NCBI GenBank assembly: GCA_052387235.1
Contig: JBQTJJ010000121.1
Coordinates: forward strand, 1 to 25,630
Reading direction: 5' to 3'
DNA from: JBQTJJ01 sp052387235
GTDB taxonomy: Bacteria > Actinomycetota > Acidimicrobiia > Acidimicrobiales > GCA-2861595
DNA: 25,630 bases
In this document: in pieces, positions 15,339-22,904 of the stretch
Layout: every line of letters begins with the position of its first letter
How positions within the stretch are numbered: position 1 is the stretch's first letter
The notes under the pieces: model-generated
Seen by the model: only the letters and a program-made list of their open reading frames with translations
The model's database searches: none
Told to the model about the DNA's origin: nothing
Translations under genes and position numbers: made by a program

Positions 15339-17041
15339 TCCGTGACCCGGACCACCAGGCGGGGGTGGGTGGCGGTGACGTGGACGCGCAGGCGGCCCAT
15401 GGCCACGCGGGCGCCGGCGGTGGCGGTGGCCGGCGTGAGCACGAGGCGGGCCGGGTGGCGGGCCAGGACCAGGTCCAGCTCGGCGCGGGCCGACGGGCCG
15501 GCGCTGGTGAGCACGGCCACGCCGAGGTCGCGCACGCCGGCGTCCCTGAGGGCGGCGAGGAGGGGGCCGGCCCGGGGGCGGGCGGTGACGAGCACGGTGG
15601 CGGTGCCGGCGCGCCACAGCCTGGCGTCTCCTTCGAGGGCCAGGCCGCGGGTGGCGCGGGCCGGGGCCAGGGCCGGCCACAGGCAGACGGCGACGGCGGC
15701 GGCCAGGGCCGGCCGGCGCAGCCTGGGCGCCCGGGCCGCGGTGCCGGCCAGCCCGGCCAGGGCCACCATCGCCGCCGGTCCCAGCTGGCCCAGCGGGAGC
15801 AGGGCGGCCCAGCGGGCCACGCCGGCCACCCACTCGACGAGCAGGCGGGTGGGGACGTGCACCACGCCGGCCACCGGCTCCCCCAGCAGGCCGGCGGGGA
15901 GGCCGGCGGCCAGGCCCCACACCATCACCGGGCCGGCGGCGGGCACGGCCAGGACGTTGGCCGGCAGCGAGGCCACCGGCACCCCGCCGAACACCGGCAC
16001 CAGCACGGGCGCCACGCCGGCCTGGGCCGCCAGCGTGACCGCCACCGGCAGCGGCAGGCGGCGCGACAGCGGGCCGGAGAGGACGGCGATGCCGGCGCAG
16101 GCGCCGCACGACAGCAGGAAGCCGATCGAGCCCACCAGGAGCGGGTCGACCAGGAGCAGGCCGGTGGCGGCCAGGGCCAGGACCCGCAGGGTGGACGCGG
16201 GGCGGCCCAGGGTGGCGGCCAGCAGGGTGACGGCGGCCATGGCCTCGGCCCGCAGCACCGACGGCTCCCAGCGGGTGAGGACGCCGAAGCCGACGAGCAG
16301 CGCCAGCGCGGCGAGGAACCGGCCCCGCAGCCCGAGGAGGCGGAGGGCGGGGGCGGCCAGGGCCAGCACGAAGGCCACGTTCTGGCCGGATACCGCCAAC
16401 AAGTGGGTGAGGCCGGCGGCCCGGAAGTCGTCGACGCTCAGCGGGTCCTGGTCCCGGTCGTCGCCCAGCACGAAGCCGGCGAACAGGGCGCGGGAGCGGT
16501 CGGAGAACGACGACGTCCCCCGCAGCAGGGTGCGGCGCACGTCGTTGGCCACCCTGGCCATGGGCCCGCCGGCCGACCAGTCCCCCACCCGGCCCACGGC
16601 CAGCCGGGCCGCAACGTGCCGGCGGGCCAGGTAGGCCCGGCTCCGCTCCGGCACCGGCGACAGCCGGCCGGACACGTCGACCTCCTCCCCCGCCAGCCGG
16701 GGCCGCAGGGCGGCGGCGGCCCGGCCCCGGGCCCAGGCCTCCACCCGGGCGGAGCCGAGGCGGAGCTCCACCCGCACCGCGCCCCGCACGTCCTCCGGGT
16801 CGGTGACGAGGACGGCCCGGCCCGCGGCGGGAGCGCCCGGGACCGGGGCGACGAGGCCGGCCCAGGAGCGGGCGCCCATCGCCGACACCAGGACGGCGGC
16901 GCCGAGGCAGAGCAGCGCCGGCCGGCGGGCGGCCAGGGCGGCCGCCGCCACCAGCGCGCCCACCCACAGCGGGACGGGCCGCGACGCCCACGCGCCCAGG
17001 GCGGTGGCGGCGGCCAGGGCCACGGCCCAGCGGTCGCTCAC
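15140..17041 (-). CDS. comEC: ComEC/Rec2 DNA-uptake channel with degenerate C-terminal domain
   Basis: 633 residues from GTG at 17041; an in-frame GTG at 17068 adds nine residues but lies in a perfect hairpin. ComEC forms the inner-membrane channel for single-stranded DNA during transformation. Order: two or three N-terminal TM segments, a DUF4131-like soluble region about 60-155, then the Competence domain with THLLAVSGQNVAFVLAL and about eight further hydrophobic segments to about residue 460. The C-terminal region resembles the ComEC metallo-beta-lactamase domain in outline (LLAALRDAGVRDLGVAVLTS, then AELDLVLARHPARLVLTP), but the HxHxDH metal motif after VLT is replaced by SAGPSARAE and the domain is short. 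From 15338 to the stop at 15140 the frame overlaps folP; those last 66 codons give a Pro/Ser-rich tail that looks like a shadow. Confidence 0.85.
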   Translation of the reverse strand: MSDRWAVALAAATALGAWASRPVPLWVGALVAAAALAARRPALLCLGAAVLVSAMGARSWAGLVAPVPGAPAAGRAVLVTDPEDVRGAVRVELRLGSARVEAWARGRAAAALRPRLAGEEVDVSGRLSPVPERSRAYLARRHVAARLAVGRVGDWSAGGPMARVANDVRRTLLRGTSSFSDRSRALFAGFVLGDDRDQDPLSVDDFRAAGLTHLLAVSGQNVAFVLALAAPALRLLGLRGRFLAALALLVGFGVLTRWEPSVLRAEAMAAVTLLAATLGRPASTLRVLALAATGLLLVDPLLVGSIGFLLSCGACAGIAVLSGPLSRRLPLPVAVTLAAQAGVAPVLVPVFGGVPVASLPANVLAVPAAGPVMVWGLAAGLPAGLLGEPVAGVVHVPTRLLVEWVAGVARWAALLPLGQLGPAAMVALAGLAGTAARAPRLRRPALAAAVAVCLWPALAPARATRGLALEGDARLWRAGTATVLVTARPRAGPLLAALRDAGVRDLGVAVLTSAGPSARAELDLVLARHPARLVLTPATATAGARVAMGRLRVHVTATHPRLVVRVTECTVPACASASGPAPTTSPPGRSSWASSTAPPTPSSTVAPISSWTASWPGPSSWWPRGPTSSTSAA

Positions 17042-17065
17042 GTCCGTCCCGCCGCATTCCGGGTG

Positions 17066-17094
17066 CACTTTCCGCCCTCCACGGGCGGAAAGTG
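17066..17094. promoter_or_regulatory. Perfect 12-bp inverted repeat between comEA and comEC
   Basis: CACTTTCCGCCC (17066-17077), loop TCCAC, GGGCGGAAAGTG (17083-17094). In the minus-strand mRNA the 3' arm carries GGCGGAAA and ends in GUG, which is the upstream candidate start of comEC, so folding would bury that start. No T-run follows. It may be an attenuator, a translation-control hairpin or a protein-binding dyad. Confidence 0.6.
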
Positions 17095-17117
17095 AGCAGA
17101 GAACGGCGGGGCCGGGC

Positions 17118-17789
17118 TCACACCCGCACCCTGGAGCGGAGGGCGGCCAGCTTGGCCTCGCCGATGCCCCGCACCTCCAGCAGGTCCTGGACCCGGGTGA
17201 AGCGGCCGTGCTCGGTGCGCCAGTCGACGATGGCCTGGGCCGTGGCCGGCCCCACGCCGGGGAGGGCGTCGAGCTGGTCGGTGGTGGCCGTGTTGAGGTC
17301 GAGGGGACCGGCCGGGGCGCCCGCTCCCGCGCCGGCGGCCGGGACGGTCTCGCCCCGGCGCGGCACGTAGACGCGCTCGCCGTCGGCCACCTTGGCCGCT
17401 AGGTTCAGCTGGTCGACGTCGGCGTCCGGCGCGGGCCCGCCGGCCGCGTCGACCACGTCCGTCACCCGGCCGCCGGACCGCACCCGGTAGACGCCGGGCC
17501 GGGCCACGGCGCCGGCCACGTGGACGTAGGTAGCCGCCGTCCCGGCGCCGGCGCCGGTCGCGGGCGCCGCGCCACCTGCGGCTTCGGTGGTGGACGGCCC
17601 GCCGGCGCCGGCCGCCATGGGCAGGGTCATCTCCGGAGTGGGTGGGGCGCCCCGGACCGCCACCACGGCCACAGCCAGGGCGACGGCCACGCCGGCGGCG
17701 GCGAGCCCCGCCGCCACGAGGCGCGGCGGGGAGGACGGGGCGGGAAGAGCGGCGAGCCGCTCCCGCCAGGACGCGGGCGTGTCGGGCAC
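17118..17789 (-). CDS. comEA: ComEA-type DNA-binding protein (SLBB plus helix-hairpin-helix)
   Basis: 223 residues from a GTG at 17789 behind a G-rich tract. Residues 1-22 are cytoplasmic; one TM segment lies at about 23-46; an Ala/Gly/Thr-rich linker runs to about 85. An SLBB domain (YVHVAGAVARPGVYRV ... VDQLNLAAKVADGERVYVPR) occupies about 88-145. A tandem helix-hairpin-helix domain closes the protein: DLNTATTDQLDALPGVGPATAQAIVDWR and FTRVQDLLEVRGIGEAKLAALR. ComEA binds incoming double-stranded DNA outside the membrane and hands it to ComEC, whose gene follows. The start codons are about 76 bp apart from the stop, with a strong hairpin between. Only the late components of a competence system are seen here; no pilus genes are in the window. 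Confidence 0.95.
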   Translation of the reverse strand: MPDTPASWRERLAALPAPSSPPRLVAAGLAAAGVAVALAVAVVAVRGAPPTPEMTLPMAAGAGGPSTTEAAGGAAPATGAGAGTAATYVHVAGAVARPGVYRVRSGGRVTDVVDAAGGPAPDADVDQLNLAAKVADGERVYVPRRGETVPAAGAGAGAPAGPLDLNTATTDQLDALPGVGPATAQAIVDWRTEHGRFTRVQDLLEVRGIGEAKLAALRSRVRV

Positions 17790-18015
17790 GGGGACCCCCC
17801 GGGGCGCGAGGAACGTCGACCGGGGGAAGCGGCGGAGGGCCGGCGGTGCGTCAGCCGGCGGGGGAAGCGCCGGCGCTCACGCTACCGGCAACGGCGCCCT
17901 CCGAACAGGCCCGAGTGTCGACCGGCGGGCGGGGCGCCGGCACTTCCGCGCCGGCATCGAGCGAAGGGCGCTCACTCTCGGCGCAGAAGGTCGCGTCGGC
18001 CGGCCGGCCGGCGGG
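17790..18015. other. Intergenic region between the thioredoxin-like gene and comEA
   Basis: About 226 bp separating two minus-strand genes. It contains a 12-bp palindrome AGCGCCGGCGCT (17866-17877) and GCCGGC-rich dyads near 18000-18010 just after the thioredoxin-like stop, which may act as a terminator. I could not pick a convincing comEA promoter. No small gene is supported. Confidence 0.5.
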
Positions 18016-18714
18016 TCAGAACAGGCGCGTGGTGAGGGCCTTGCGGTAGCCGGGGGTGCGGGGGTCATCGGGGCCGAGGACCTCGAGGAGGTCGAGGAAG
18101 CGCCGGCGGGCGTCGTCGTCGCCCTTGACCTTGTCGAGCAGGGCGTCGAGCTCGGCCGACGGGTCGGCGGGGCCGCCGGTGCCGCCCACGCGGGCGAGGG
18201 CGGCCACCCGCCGGACCTCCGCCGTCTCCGGCACGCGGGCCAGCAGCTCCAGGGCCTCCCCGCCCTGGCCCTGCTCCACCAGCAGGGCGGCCAGCCCGAC
18301 CGCCGCTCCGGGATGGTCCGGCTCCAGGTCGAGGGCGGCGCGCAGCGAGGCCTCGTCGCCCTTGTCGACGAGCAGGTCTGCCTCCCGCCTGGGGGGGGCG
18401 AGGCGCTCCACGAACTGGCGCACCTGGGCCTCGGGCACGGCGCCGATGAACGAGTCGACCACCTCGCCGTTCCTCACCGCGTACACGGCCGGGATGGACT
18501 GGACCCGGAACTGCGACGAGATGGCGGGGTTGGCGTCGACGTCGACCTTGGCCAGCTCCACGGCTCCGCCGGTGCCGGCCACGACCTTCTCCAGGATGGG
18601 CCCGAGGGTGCGGCACGGGCCGCACCACTCGGCCCACAGGTCGACCACCACGGGCACGGTGGCCGAGCGCTCGATGACGTCTCGATCGAAGGTGGCATCG
18701 GTCACATCGGCCAT
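18016..18714 (-). CDS. Thioredoxin-like co-chaperone of the CnoX/YbbN type
   Basis: 232 residues from the ATG at 18714; the frame is open further upstream but there loses all resemblance to thioredoxin and runs into the divergent PAC2 gene. Residues 1-108 are a thioredoxin fold with the active site WCGPC (W30, C31, C34), the buried Asp of VVDLWAEWC and the cis-Pro of VQSIPAVYAVRNGE. Residues 115-232 are helical and TPR-like, with LEPDHPGAAVGLAALLVEQGQ as the clearest helix pair. This two-domain plan is that of YbbN/CnoX, which in E. coli works with GroEL/DnaK in oxidative stress. Unlike E. coli CnoX, this protein keeps both Cys of CGPC, so it may be redox-active. Divergent from PAC2 across 69 bp; a TAGACT box seven bases before ATG suggests a leaderless transcript. 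Confidence 0.92.
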   Translation of the reverse strand: MADVTDATFDRDVIERSATVPVVVDLWAEWCGPCRTLGPILEKVVAGTGGAVELAKVDVDANPAISSQFRVQSIPAVYAVRNGEVVDSFIGAVPEAQVRQFVERLAPPRREADLLVDKGDEASLRAALDLEPDHPGAAVGLAALLVEQGQGGEALELLARVPETAEVRRVAALARVGGTGGPADPSAELDALLDKVKGDDDARRRFLDLLEVLGPDDPRTPGYRKALTTRLF

Positions 18715-18721
18715 ACGGGCC

Positions 18722-18727
18722 AGTCTA
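18722..18727 (-). promoter_or_regulatory. -10 box of the thioredoxin-like gene (leaderless arrangement)
   Basis: On the minus strand TAGACT is followed by seven bases and the ATG at 18714. No Shine-Dalgarno is present. Confidence 0.55.
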
Positions 18728-18729
18728 CG

Positions 18730-18760
18730 GCCGGCCCGGGCGCCGCCCGGCGGTGCCGGC
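18730..18760. promoter_or_regulatory. Symmetric GC dyad between divergent promoters
   Basis: CCGGGC-gcc-GCCCGG (18736-18750) is flanked by a GCCGGC on each side (18730-18735 and 18755-18760). It sits midway between the two divergent -10 boxes, where a shared regulator would bind. In DNA this GC-rich, some symmetry is expected by chance. Confidence 0.25.
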
Positions 18761-18771
18761 GGGAGCCGGTC

Positions 18772-18777
18772 TAGCGT
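18772..18777 (+). promoter_or_regulatory. -10 box of the PAC2 gene (leaderless arrangement)
   Basis: TAGCGT is followed by six bases and the ATG at 18784, with no Shine-Dalgarno. The -35 position has no consensus. Confidence 0.5.
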
Positions 18778-18783
18778 TGCCCC

Positions 18784-19677
18784 ATGGGCCCGCCCTACCG
18801 ACGTGTCGGCGACGCCGAGCCCGACACCCCCGTGCTGGTCCTGTTCCTCGACGGGTGGATCGACGCCGGCCTGGGCGCGTCGTCGGCCATGGCCCACCTC
18901 CTGGCCTCCGCGCCGAACGAGCCGGTCGCCTCCTTCGATCCGGACCACTTCGTCGACTACCGCGACCGCCGCCCCCTGGTGCGGATCTCGAACGGGCTGG
19001 CCGACGCCCTCGGGTGGCCCGAGATCGAGCTGCGGGCCTGGCGGGACCGGGCCGGCCGTGACGCGCTGAGCCTGATCGGCCCCGAGCCCGACCTGGCGTG
19101 GCGGACCTTCGTGGACTCGGCCGTGGAGCTGGGCGTGGACCTCGGCGTGCGCATGGTGGTCACGCTGGGCGCCTTCCCGCTCTCGGTGCCCCACACCCGC
19201 CCGGTGCGCCTGGTGGGCACGGCCCCCACCAGCGAGTCGCTGGAGCTGGCCGAGAGCGTGGGCGTGGTGCCCGGCACCCACACCCTGCCGGCGCCCATCA
19301 GCGCCGCCCTGCTGGAGGGGTTCGGCGCGGCCGGGGTGCCGGCCGTCGGGCTGTGGGCCCGCGTGCCCCACTACGCCGCCGCCATGCCCTACCCCGCCGC
19401 CAGCGCGGCCCTGGTGGACGGCCTGGCCACCGTCGCCGGGCTCGACCTCGACAGCTCGGACCTCCACGCCGCCGCCGCCATGGCCCGGTCCCGCATCGAC
19501 GCCCTCATCGCGTCGAGCGAGGAGCACGGCAACATGGTGCGGGCCCTGGAGGAGGCGGTGGACGCCGAGCAGCTGGCGCCTCCCTTCGACCCCTCCGACA
19601 TCCCCACCGGGGACGAGATCGGAGCCGAGCTGGAGCGCTTCCTGCGGGGGGAGACGGGGCCCGGCGGGACCGCCTGA
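18784..19677 (+). CDS. PAC2 (proteasome assembly chaperone 2) family protein
   Basis: 297 residues. The fold and motifs match the actinobacterial PAC2 family: VLVLFLDGWIDAGLGASSAMAHLL near the start, VASFDPDHFVDYRDRRP around residue 50, PDLAWRTFVDSAVELGV near 102-118, VTLGAFPLSVPHTRPV near 128, and GLWARVPHYAAAMPYPAASAALVDGL near 190-215, the segment best kept in the family. Relatives in eukaryotes and archaea help assemble the 20S proteasome; the role of the bacterial members is unsettled, although actinobacteria often have proteasomes. No proteasome gene is in this window. Divergent from the thioredoxin-like gene. The C-terminus ends in an acidic helix followed by GETGPGGTA. The REC-EAL gene follows on the same strand after 80 bp. 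Confidence 0.92.
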   Translation: MGPPYRRVGDAEPDTPVLVLFLDGWIDAGLGASSAMAHLLASAPNEPVASFDPDHFVDYRDRRPLVRISNGLADALGWPEIELRAWRDRAGRDALSLIGPEPDLAWRTFVDSAVELGVDLGVRMVVTLGAFPLSVPHTRPVRLVGTAPTSESLELAESVGVVPGTHTLPAPISAALLEGFGAAGVPAVGLWARVPHYAAAMPYPAASAALVDGLATVAGLDLDSSDLHAAAAMARSRIDALIASSEEHGNMVRALEEAVDAEQLAPPFDPSDIPTGDEIGAELERFLRGETGPGGTA

Positions 19678-19757
19678 AAGGCGGATCTCGGGCGATACGG
19701 GCGGAAAGAGGCCCGGGGGATGGCAACATGGGCGCGGGAGGGAAGGAGGGCGAGGCG

Positions 19758-21344
19758 GTGGCGTCAACGACGGGCGACAGCATCCACCCGGTGCTGATCG
19801 TCGACGACGATCCGGCGGCGCGCCGCCTGCTGTCGATCACCCTCACCCAGGCCGGGATGCGCGTGGAGGAGGCCAGCGCGGGGCCCCAGGCCCTCGACCT
19901 GGCCCACCGCCGCCCGTACTCGGTGGTCCTGCTGGACAGCAACATGCCGGGCATGAGCGGGCTGCAGGTGCTTGCCCGGCTGCGGGCCGAGGAGGCCACC
20001 CGCACCCTGCCGGTGCTGCTCGTCACCGGCGAGGACGAGGTCTCGGCCCGGGTCAACGGCCTGCAGCAGGGCGCCGACGACTACGTGGTCAAGCCCTTCC
20101 ACCCCGACGAGCTCCTGGCCCGGGTCCGGGCCCAGCTGCGGGGCCGGGCGGCGTGGGCCGAGGTCCTGGAGCGGCGCCTGACCGAGCGCTCCGCCATCGC
20201 CGCCGCCCTGTGCCGCATGCACCCCCAGGCCACGGCCGAGGGCACGGCCCGGGTGCTGTGCGACGAGGTGCGGGAGCTGCGGCACCTGTCCGGCGCCACC
20301 GTCGTGGTGTTCGACGGCGCCGGAGCCGTGCCCCTCGCGGTGCGGGGCACCGCACCCGGGGGCATCGAGGCGCGGGTCCCGCTGCCGGCGCCCGACGCCG
20401 GCCGGATGCGGGCCCTGGCCCGCAACGGCCCGTGGGTGGACCACGCCGGGGGCGGGGTGGCGTGGGCGCCGTTCGGCACCGGCCGGGACCCGGCCGGCGC
20501 CCTGGCGCTGGTGCCGGCCGCGCGCAACGGCGGCGGGGGGGCGGGCTCGGCCGGGGCCGGCGCCCAGCTGCTGGCCGCCGCCATCGACTTCGCCACCGTG
20601 GCCGGCGGCCTGCTCACCCCCTCCCTGCTGGCCGGCGACACCGACGCCCGCCGGGCCCAGCTCGACGACCTGCTCCGCCGCCATGCCTTCGCCCCGGTCT
20701 TCCAGCCCATCGTGTCGCTGCCCGACGGGGAGGTGATCGGGTTCGAGGCCCTCACCCGCTTCACCGACGGCTCGGACCCCGAGACCCGCTTCGGCGAGGC
20801 CCACTCCCTCGGCCGGGGGATCGAGCTGGAGGCGGCCACCCTGGCCGCCGCCCTTCGGGCCGCGTCGGGCCTGTCCCAGCGGCTGTGGGTGAGCGCGAAC
20901 GTCTCGCCCGCCCTGGTGCTGGAGGACCACCGCCACCTCCACCGCCTGCTGTCCGAGTGCACCGTGCCCGTCGTCCTCGAGCTGACCGAGCACGACCCCG
21001 TGAGCGACTACGCCGAGCTTTCGCGGGCGCTGGCCGAGCTGCGCCCGGCCTGCGGGCTGTCGGTGGACGACGCCGGCTCCGGCTTCGCCTCCCTGCGCCA
21101 CGTGCTCGTCCTCGAGCCCGACTTCGTGAAGCTGGACCAGTCGTGGGTCGCCGGCATCCATGGCGACCCGGCCCGCCAGGCCCTGGTGGCCGGGCTCGGC
21201 CACTTCGCGGCGCGGACGGGAAGCTCGCTCATCGCCGAGGGCGTCGAGACCGACCCGGACCGGGGGATGCTGGCCGAGCTGGAGGTCGCGTTCGGGCAGG
21301 GGTACCTGTTCGGCCGGCCCGGGGCCCTGCCCGTCGCCAGCTGA
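19758..21344 (+). CDS. Response regulator with EAL c-di-GMP phosphodiesterase output
   Basis: 528 residues from GTG at 19758, preferred because AAGGAGG lies eight bases upstream; the in-frame ATG at 19728 has no comparable site. Receiver domain 10-128: acidic pocket VDDD, acceptor D60 in VVLLDSNMPG, and K112 in VVKPF. Residues 140-290 form a middle region of weak GAF-like character. EAL domain about 300-525: E330 in GFEALTRF, the Asn of VSANVSP, the Glu of LELTEHD, DDAGSGFASL (a variant of DDFGTG), the Lys of FVKLDQS, AEGVET and GQGYLFGRP. All metal and general-base residues are present, so c-di-GMP hydrolysis controlled by phosphorylation is expected. No cognate kinase is adjacent; the nearest is the hybrid kinase at 1937-4456. 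It converges with the LCP gene. Confidence 0.92.
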   Translation: MASTTGDSIHPVLIVDDDPAARRLLSITLTQAGMRVEEASAGPQALDLAHRRPYSVVLLDSNMPGMSGLQVLARLRAEEATRTLPVLLVTGEDEVSARVNGLQQGADDYVVKPFHPDELLARVRAQLRGRAAWAEVLERRLTERSAIAAALCRMHPQATAEGTARVLCDEVRELRHLSGATVVVFDGAGAVPLAVRGTAPGGIEARVPLPAPDAGRMRALARNGPWVDHAGGGVAWAPFGTGRDPAGALALVPAARNGGGGAGSAGAGAQLLAAAIDFATVAGGLLTPSLLAGDTDARRAQLDDLLRRHAFAPVFQPIVSLPDGEVIGFEALTRFTDGSDPETRFGEAHSLGRGIELEAATLAAALRAASGLSQRLWVSANVSPALVLEDHRHLHRLLSECTVPVVLELTEHDPVSDYAELSRALAELRPACGLSVDDAGSGFASLRHVLVLEPDFVKLDQSWVAGIHGDPARQALVAGLGHFAARTGSSLIAEGVETDPDRGMLAELEVAFGQGYLFGRPGALPVAS

Positions 21345-21350
21345 CCTCCT

Positions 21351-21370
21351 CGCCGGCGCCGTCGCCGGCG
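21351..21370. terminator. Hairpin between convergent REC-EAL and LCP genes
   Basis: CGCCGGCG-CCGT-CGCCGGCG gives an 8-bp all-GC stem with a 4-base loop, followed by further GGCGCC copies up to 21380. It lies in the 49-bp gap between two convergent stops and could terminate both transcripts. There is no T-tract. Confidence 0.45.
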
Positions 21371-21393
21371 CCGGCGCCGGCCCGGCCCGTGCG

Positions 21394-22287
21394 TCAGTGG
21401 GACTGCAGCACGGCGTCGTCGCGGATGTCGGCGAACAGCGCCGGCGCCTCGGGGCCCACCAGCACCACCGAGAGCCTCCCGGCCGTCCCGATGCGCGACG
21501 GCATGGTGACGCTGCGGACCCTGGCCGGGTCGATGCCGAGGCCGAGGCGCCCGAGCCGGTAGAGCTCGGTGGGGGTGGTGCCCACGATGCCGACGTGGCG
21601 GCCCAGCACGGCCATGTACCGGGCCACGCCGGTGGGGCCGGCGTTCTCGGCCCGCAGCTTGGTGAGGGCGGACAGGATGAGCAGGCCCTGGTGCTCGCTG
21701 CGGCGCAGGTCGCCGCCCGGCACGTGGCGGTTGCGGGAGAAGGCGAGCGCGGCGCGGCCGTCCATGTGGACCCGGCCCTGGGGGAAGTCGGCCCCCGAGA
21801 AGCTGTCCTTCATGGCGATGGGCACGTCGACGTCGACGCCGCCGAGCTCGTTCACCATGGCCTCGAACGGCGCGAAGCGGGTGGCCAGCACGAAGGCCAC
21901 GTCCACGCCCGTGAGCCGCTCCACCGTCTCCGCGGCCAGGCCGGCGCCGCCGTAGTAGTAGGCGTCGTTGATCTTGCCCTGGCCGTGACCGGGGATCTCC
22001 ACGTAGGCGTCGCGGGGGATGTTCAACATGGTGCCGGCGCCGGCGGCCGGGTTGACGCCGATGAGGTGGATGGCGTCGGAGCGGTCCCCCTCCACCCCGG
22101 GGCGGTCGCCACCGTCGAGGCCCAGGGCCAGGAAGTACACGGGCTGGCCCGGCACGGGGGAGAAGTGGCCCTCGTCGACCTTGTGGATCTCGACGGCGGG
22201 CTGGCCGCCGGCGGGCGGCGTGCGCCCGGCGGCGGCCACGCCGAGGACGCCCAGCACCACCACCGCGACGGCCAGGCCCCGCCTCAC
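21394..22287 (-). CDS. LytR-CpsA-Psr (LCP) family cell-wall glycopolymer ligase
   Basis: 297 residues from GTG at 22287. LCP enzymes move lipid-linked glycopolymers onto peptidoglycan (arabinogalactan or teichoic-type polymers) at the outer face of the membrane. Residues 3-20 are a TM or signal anchor. Family motifs: LALGLDGGDRPGVEGDRSDAIHLIGVNP (with the usual Arg-Ser-Asp), MLNIPRDAYVEIPGHGQGKINDAYYYGG, VNELGGVDVDVP, and FSRNRHVPGGDLRRSEHQG. The catalytic-site Arg and Asp residues look kept. The C-terminal end is short with no extra LytR_C domain. The start GTG overlaps the stop of the upstream lipoprotein gene as GTGA, so translation is probably coupled. The nucleotide-sugar dehydrogenase elsewhere in the window could feed such a polymer, which is only an inference. 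Confidence 0.92.
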   Translation of the reverse strand: MRRGLAVAVVVLGVLGVAAAGRTPPAGGQPAVEIHKVDEGHFSPVPGQPVYFLALGLDGGDRPGVEGDRSDAIHLIGVNPAAGAGTMLNIPRDAYVEIPGHGQGKINDAYYYGGAGLAAETVERLTGVDVAFVLATRFAPFEAMVNELGGVDVDVPIAMKDSFSGADFPQGRVHMDGRAALAFSRNRHVPGGDLRRSEHQGLLILSALTKLRAENAGPTGVARYMAVLGRHVGIVGTTPTELYRLGRLGLGIDPARVRSVTMPSRIGTAGRLSVVLVGPEAPALFADIRDDAVLQSH

Positions 22288-22895
22288 CCGGGCACCGTGT
22301 CCCGGGAGGTGCGGACGTCGTAGGCGTCGATGCGCCAGCCGCCCGAGGGCACCAGGACGACCTCGCCCGAGCGCACCACCGCCACCGAGGCGCCGCCCGC
22401 CTCCACCACGTGGGCCAGGTCGAGCTGCACCGTGACCAGCGCCACGTCGCCGCCGGGGGCGGTGAGGGCGGTGAGCCTGGCGTTGGCCCGCTCCTGGCGG
22501 ACCGCGCCCTTGAGGGGCGATCCCTCCTCCAGCACGGCGGCCCGGTCGGGGCCGGGGACCGCCAGCCGGGCCAGCGCCGGCTCGGTGAAGACGGCCTCCA
22601 GGCCGGCGGGGGGCGTGCCGGCACGCAGCGGGCCCACCACGCCCTTGGCGAGCCAGGCCTCGAGGCTGGCCGTCACCGCCGCCTTCACGTCGTCGGGGAA
22701 GGGGGGCGCCTGGGGGGCCATGGCCTGGACGTCGGTGGACAGGACCGTGACCGCGAAGTGGCCGGCCGGCTCGGCGGCGGTGCCGTGCCCGGCGGTGCTC
22801 CGGGCCGTCCCGGCGCCGTCGCCGTCGCCGGAGCAGGCGCCGGCCATCGCCAGGGCCACGAGCGCGGCGAGGAAGAACACGGGAAATCGGGGCAC
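22284..22895 (-). CDS. Small lipoprotein coupled to the LCP gene
   Basis: 203 residues from GTG at 22895, preferred because TACGAT lies nine bases upstream (the same layout as lepA). An in-frame ATG at 22928 would place that box inside the coding region. The N-terminus PRFPVFFLAALVALAMAGAC is a lipoprotein signal with a lipobox ending in C21. An acidic Gly/Thr-rich linker follows. The mature domain of about 155 residues alternates helices and strands (ending WRIDAYDVRTSRDTVPG) and might adopt an NTF2-like fold, but I recognise no family. Its stop overlaps the LCP start (GTGA). The pairing implies a role at the membrane-wall interface alongside the LCP enzyme. Confidence 0.82.
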   Translation of the reverse strand: MPRFPVFFLAALVALAMAGACSGDGDGAGTARSTAGHGTAAEPAGHFAVTVLSTDVQAMAPQAPPFPDDVKAAVTASLEAWLAKGVVGPLRAGTPPAGLEAVFTEPALARLAVPGPDRAAVLEEGSPLKGAVRQERANARLTALTAPGGDVALVTVQLDLAHVVEAGGASVAVVRSGEVVLVPSGGWRIDAYDVRTSRDTVPG

Positions 22896-22904
22896 GAGCG
22901 CGTC

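Noticed and set aside
17066..17068. GTG at 17068 as the definite comEC start
   Set aside because: It lies in the arm of a perfect hairpin; the downstream GTG at 17041 gives a more usual ComEC N-terminus. Left open as an alternative.
19699..19708. GGGCGGAAAG upstream of REC-EAL, shared with the comEA-comEC hairpin
   Set aside because: A single 10-base match without the inverted partner; likely chance in this base composition.
18715..19767. N-terminal extension of the thioredoxin-like protein
   Set aside because: It would overlap the whole divergent PAC2 gene; the translation is low-complexity and the thioredoxin fold starts at the ATG at 18714.
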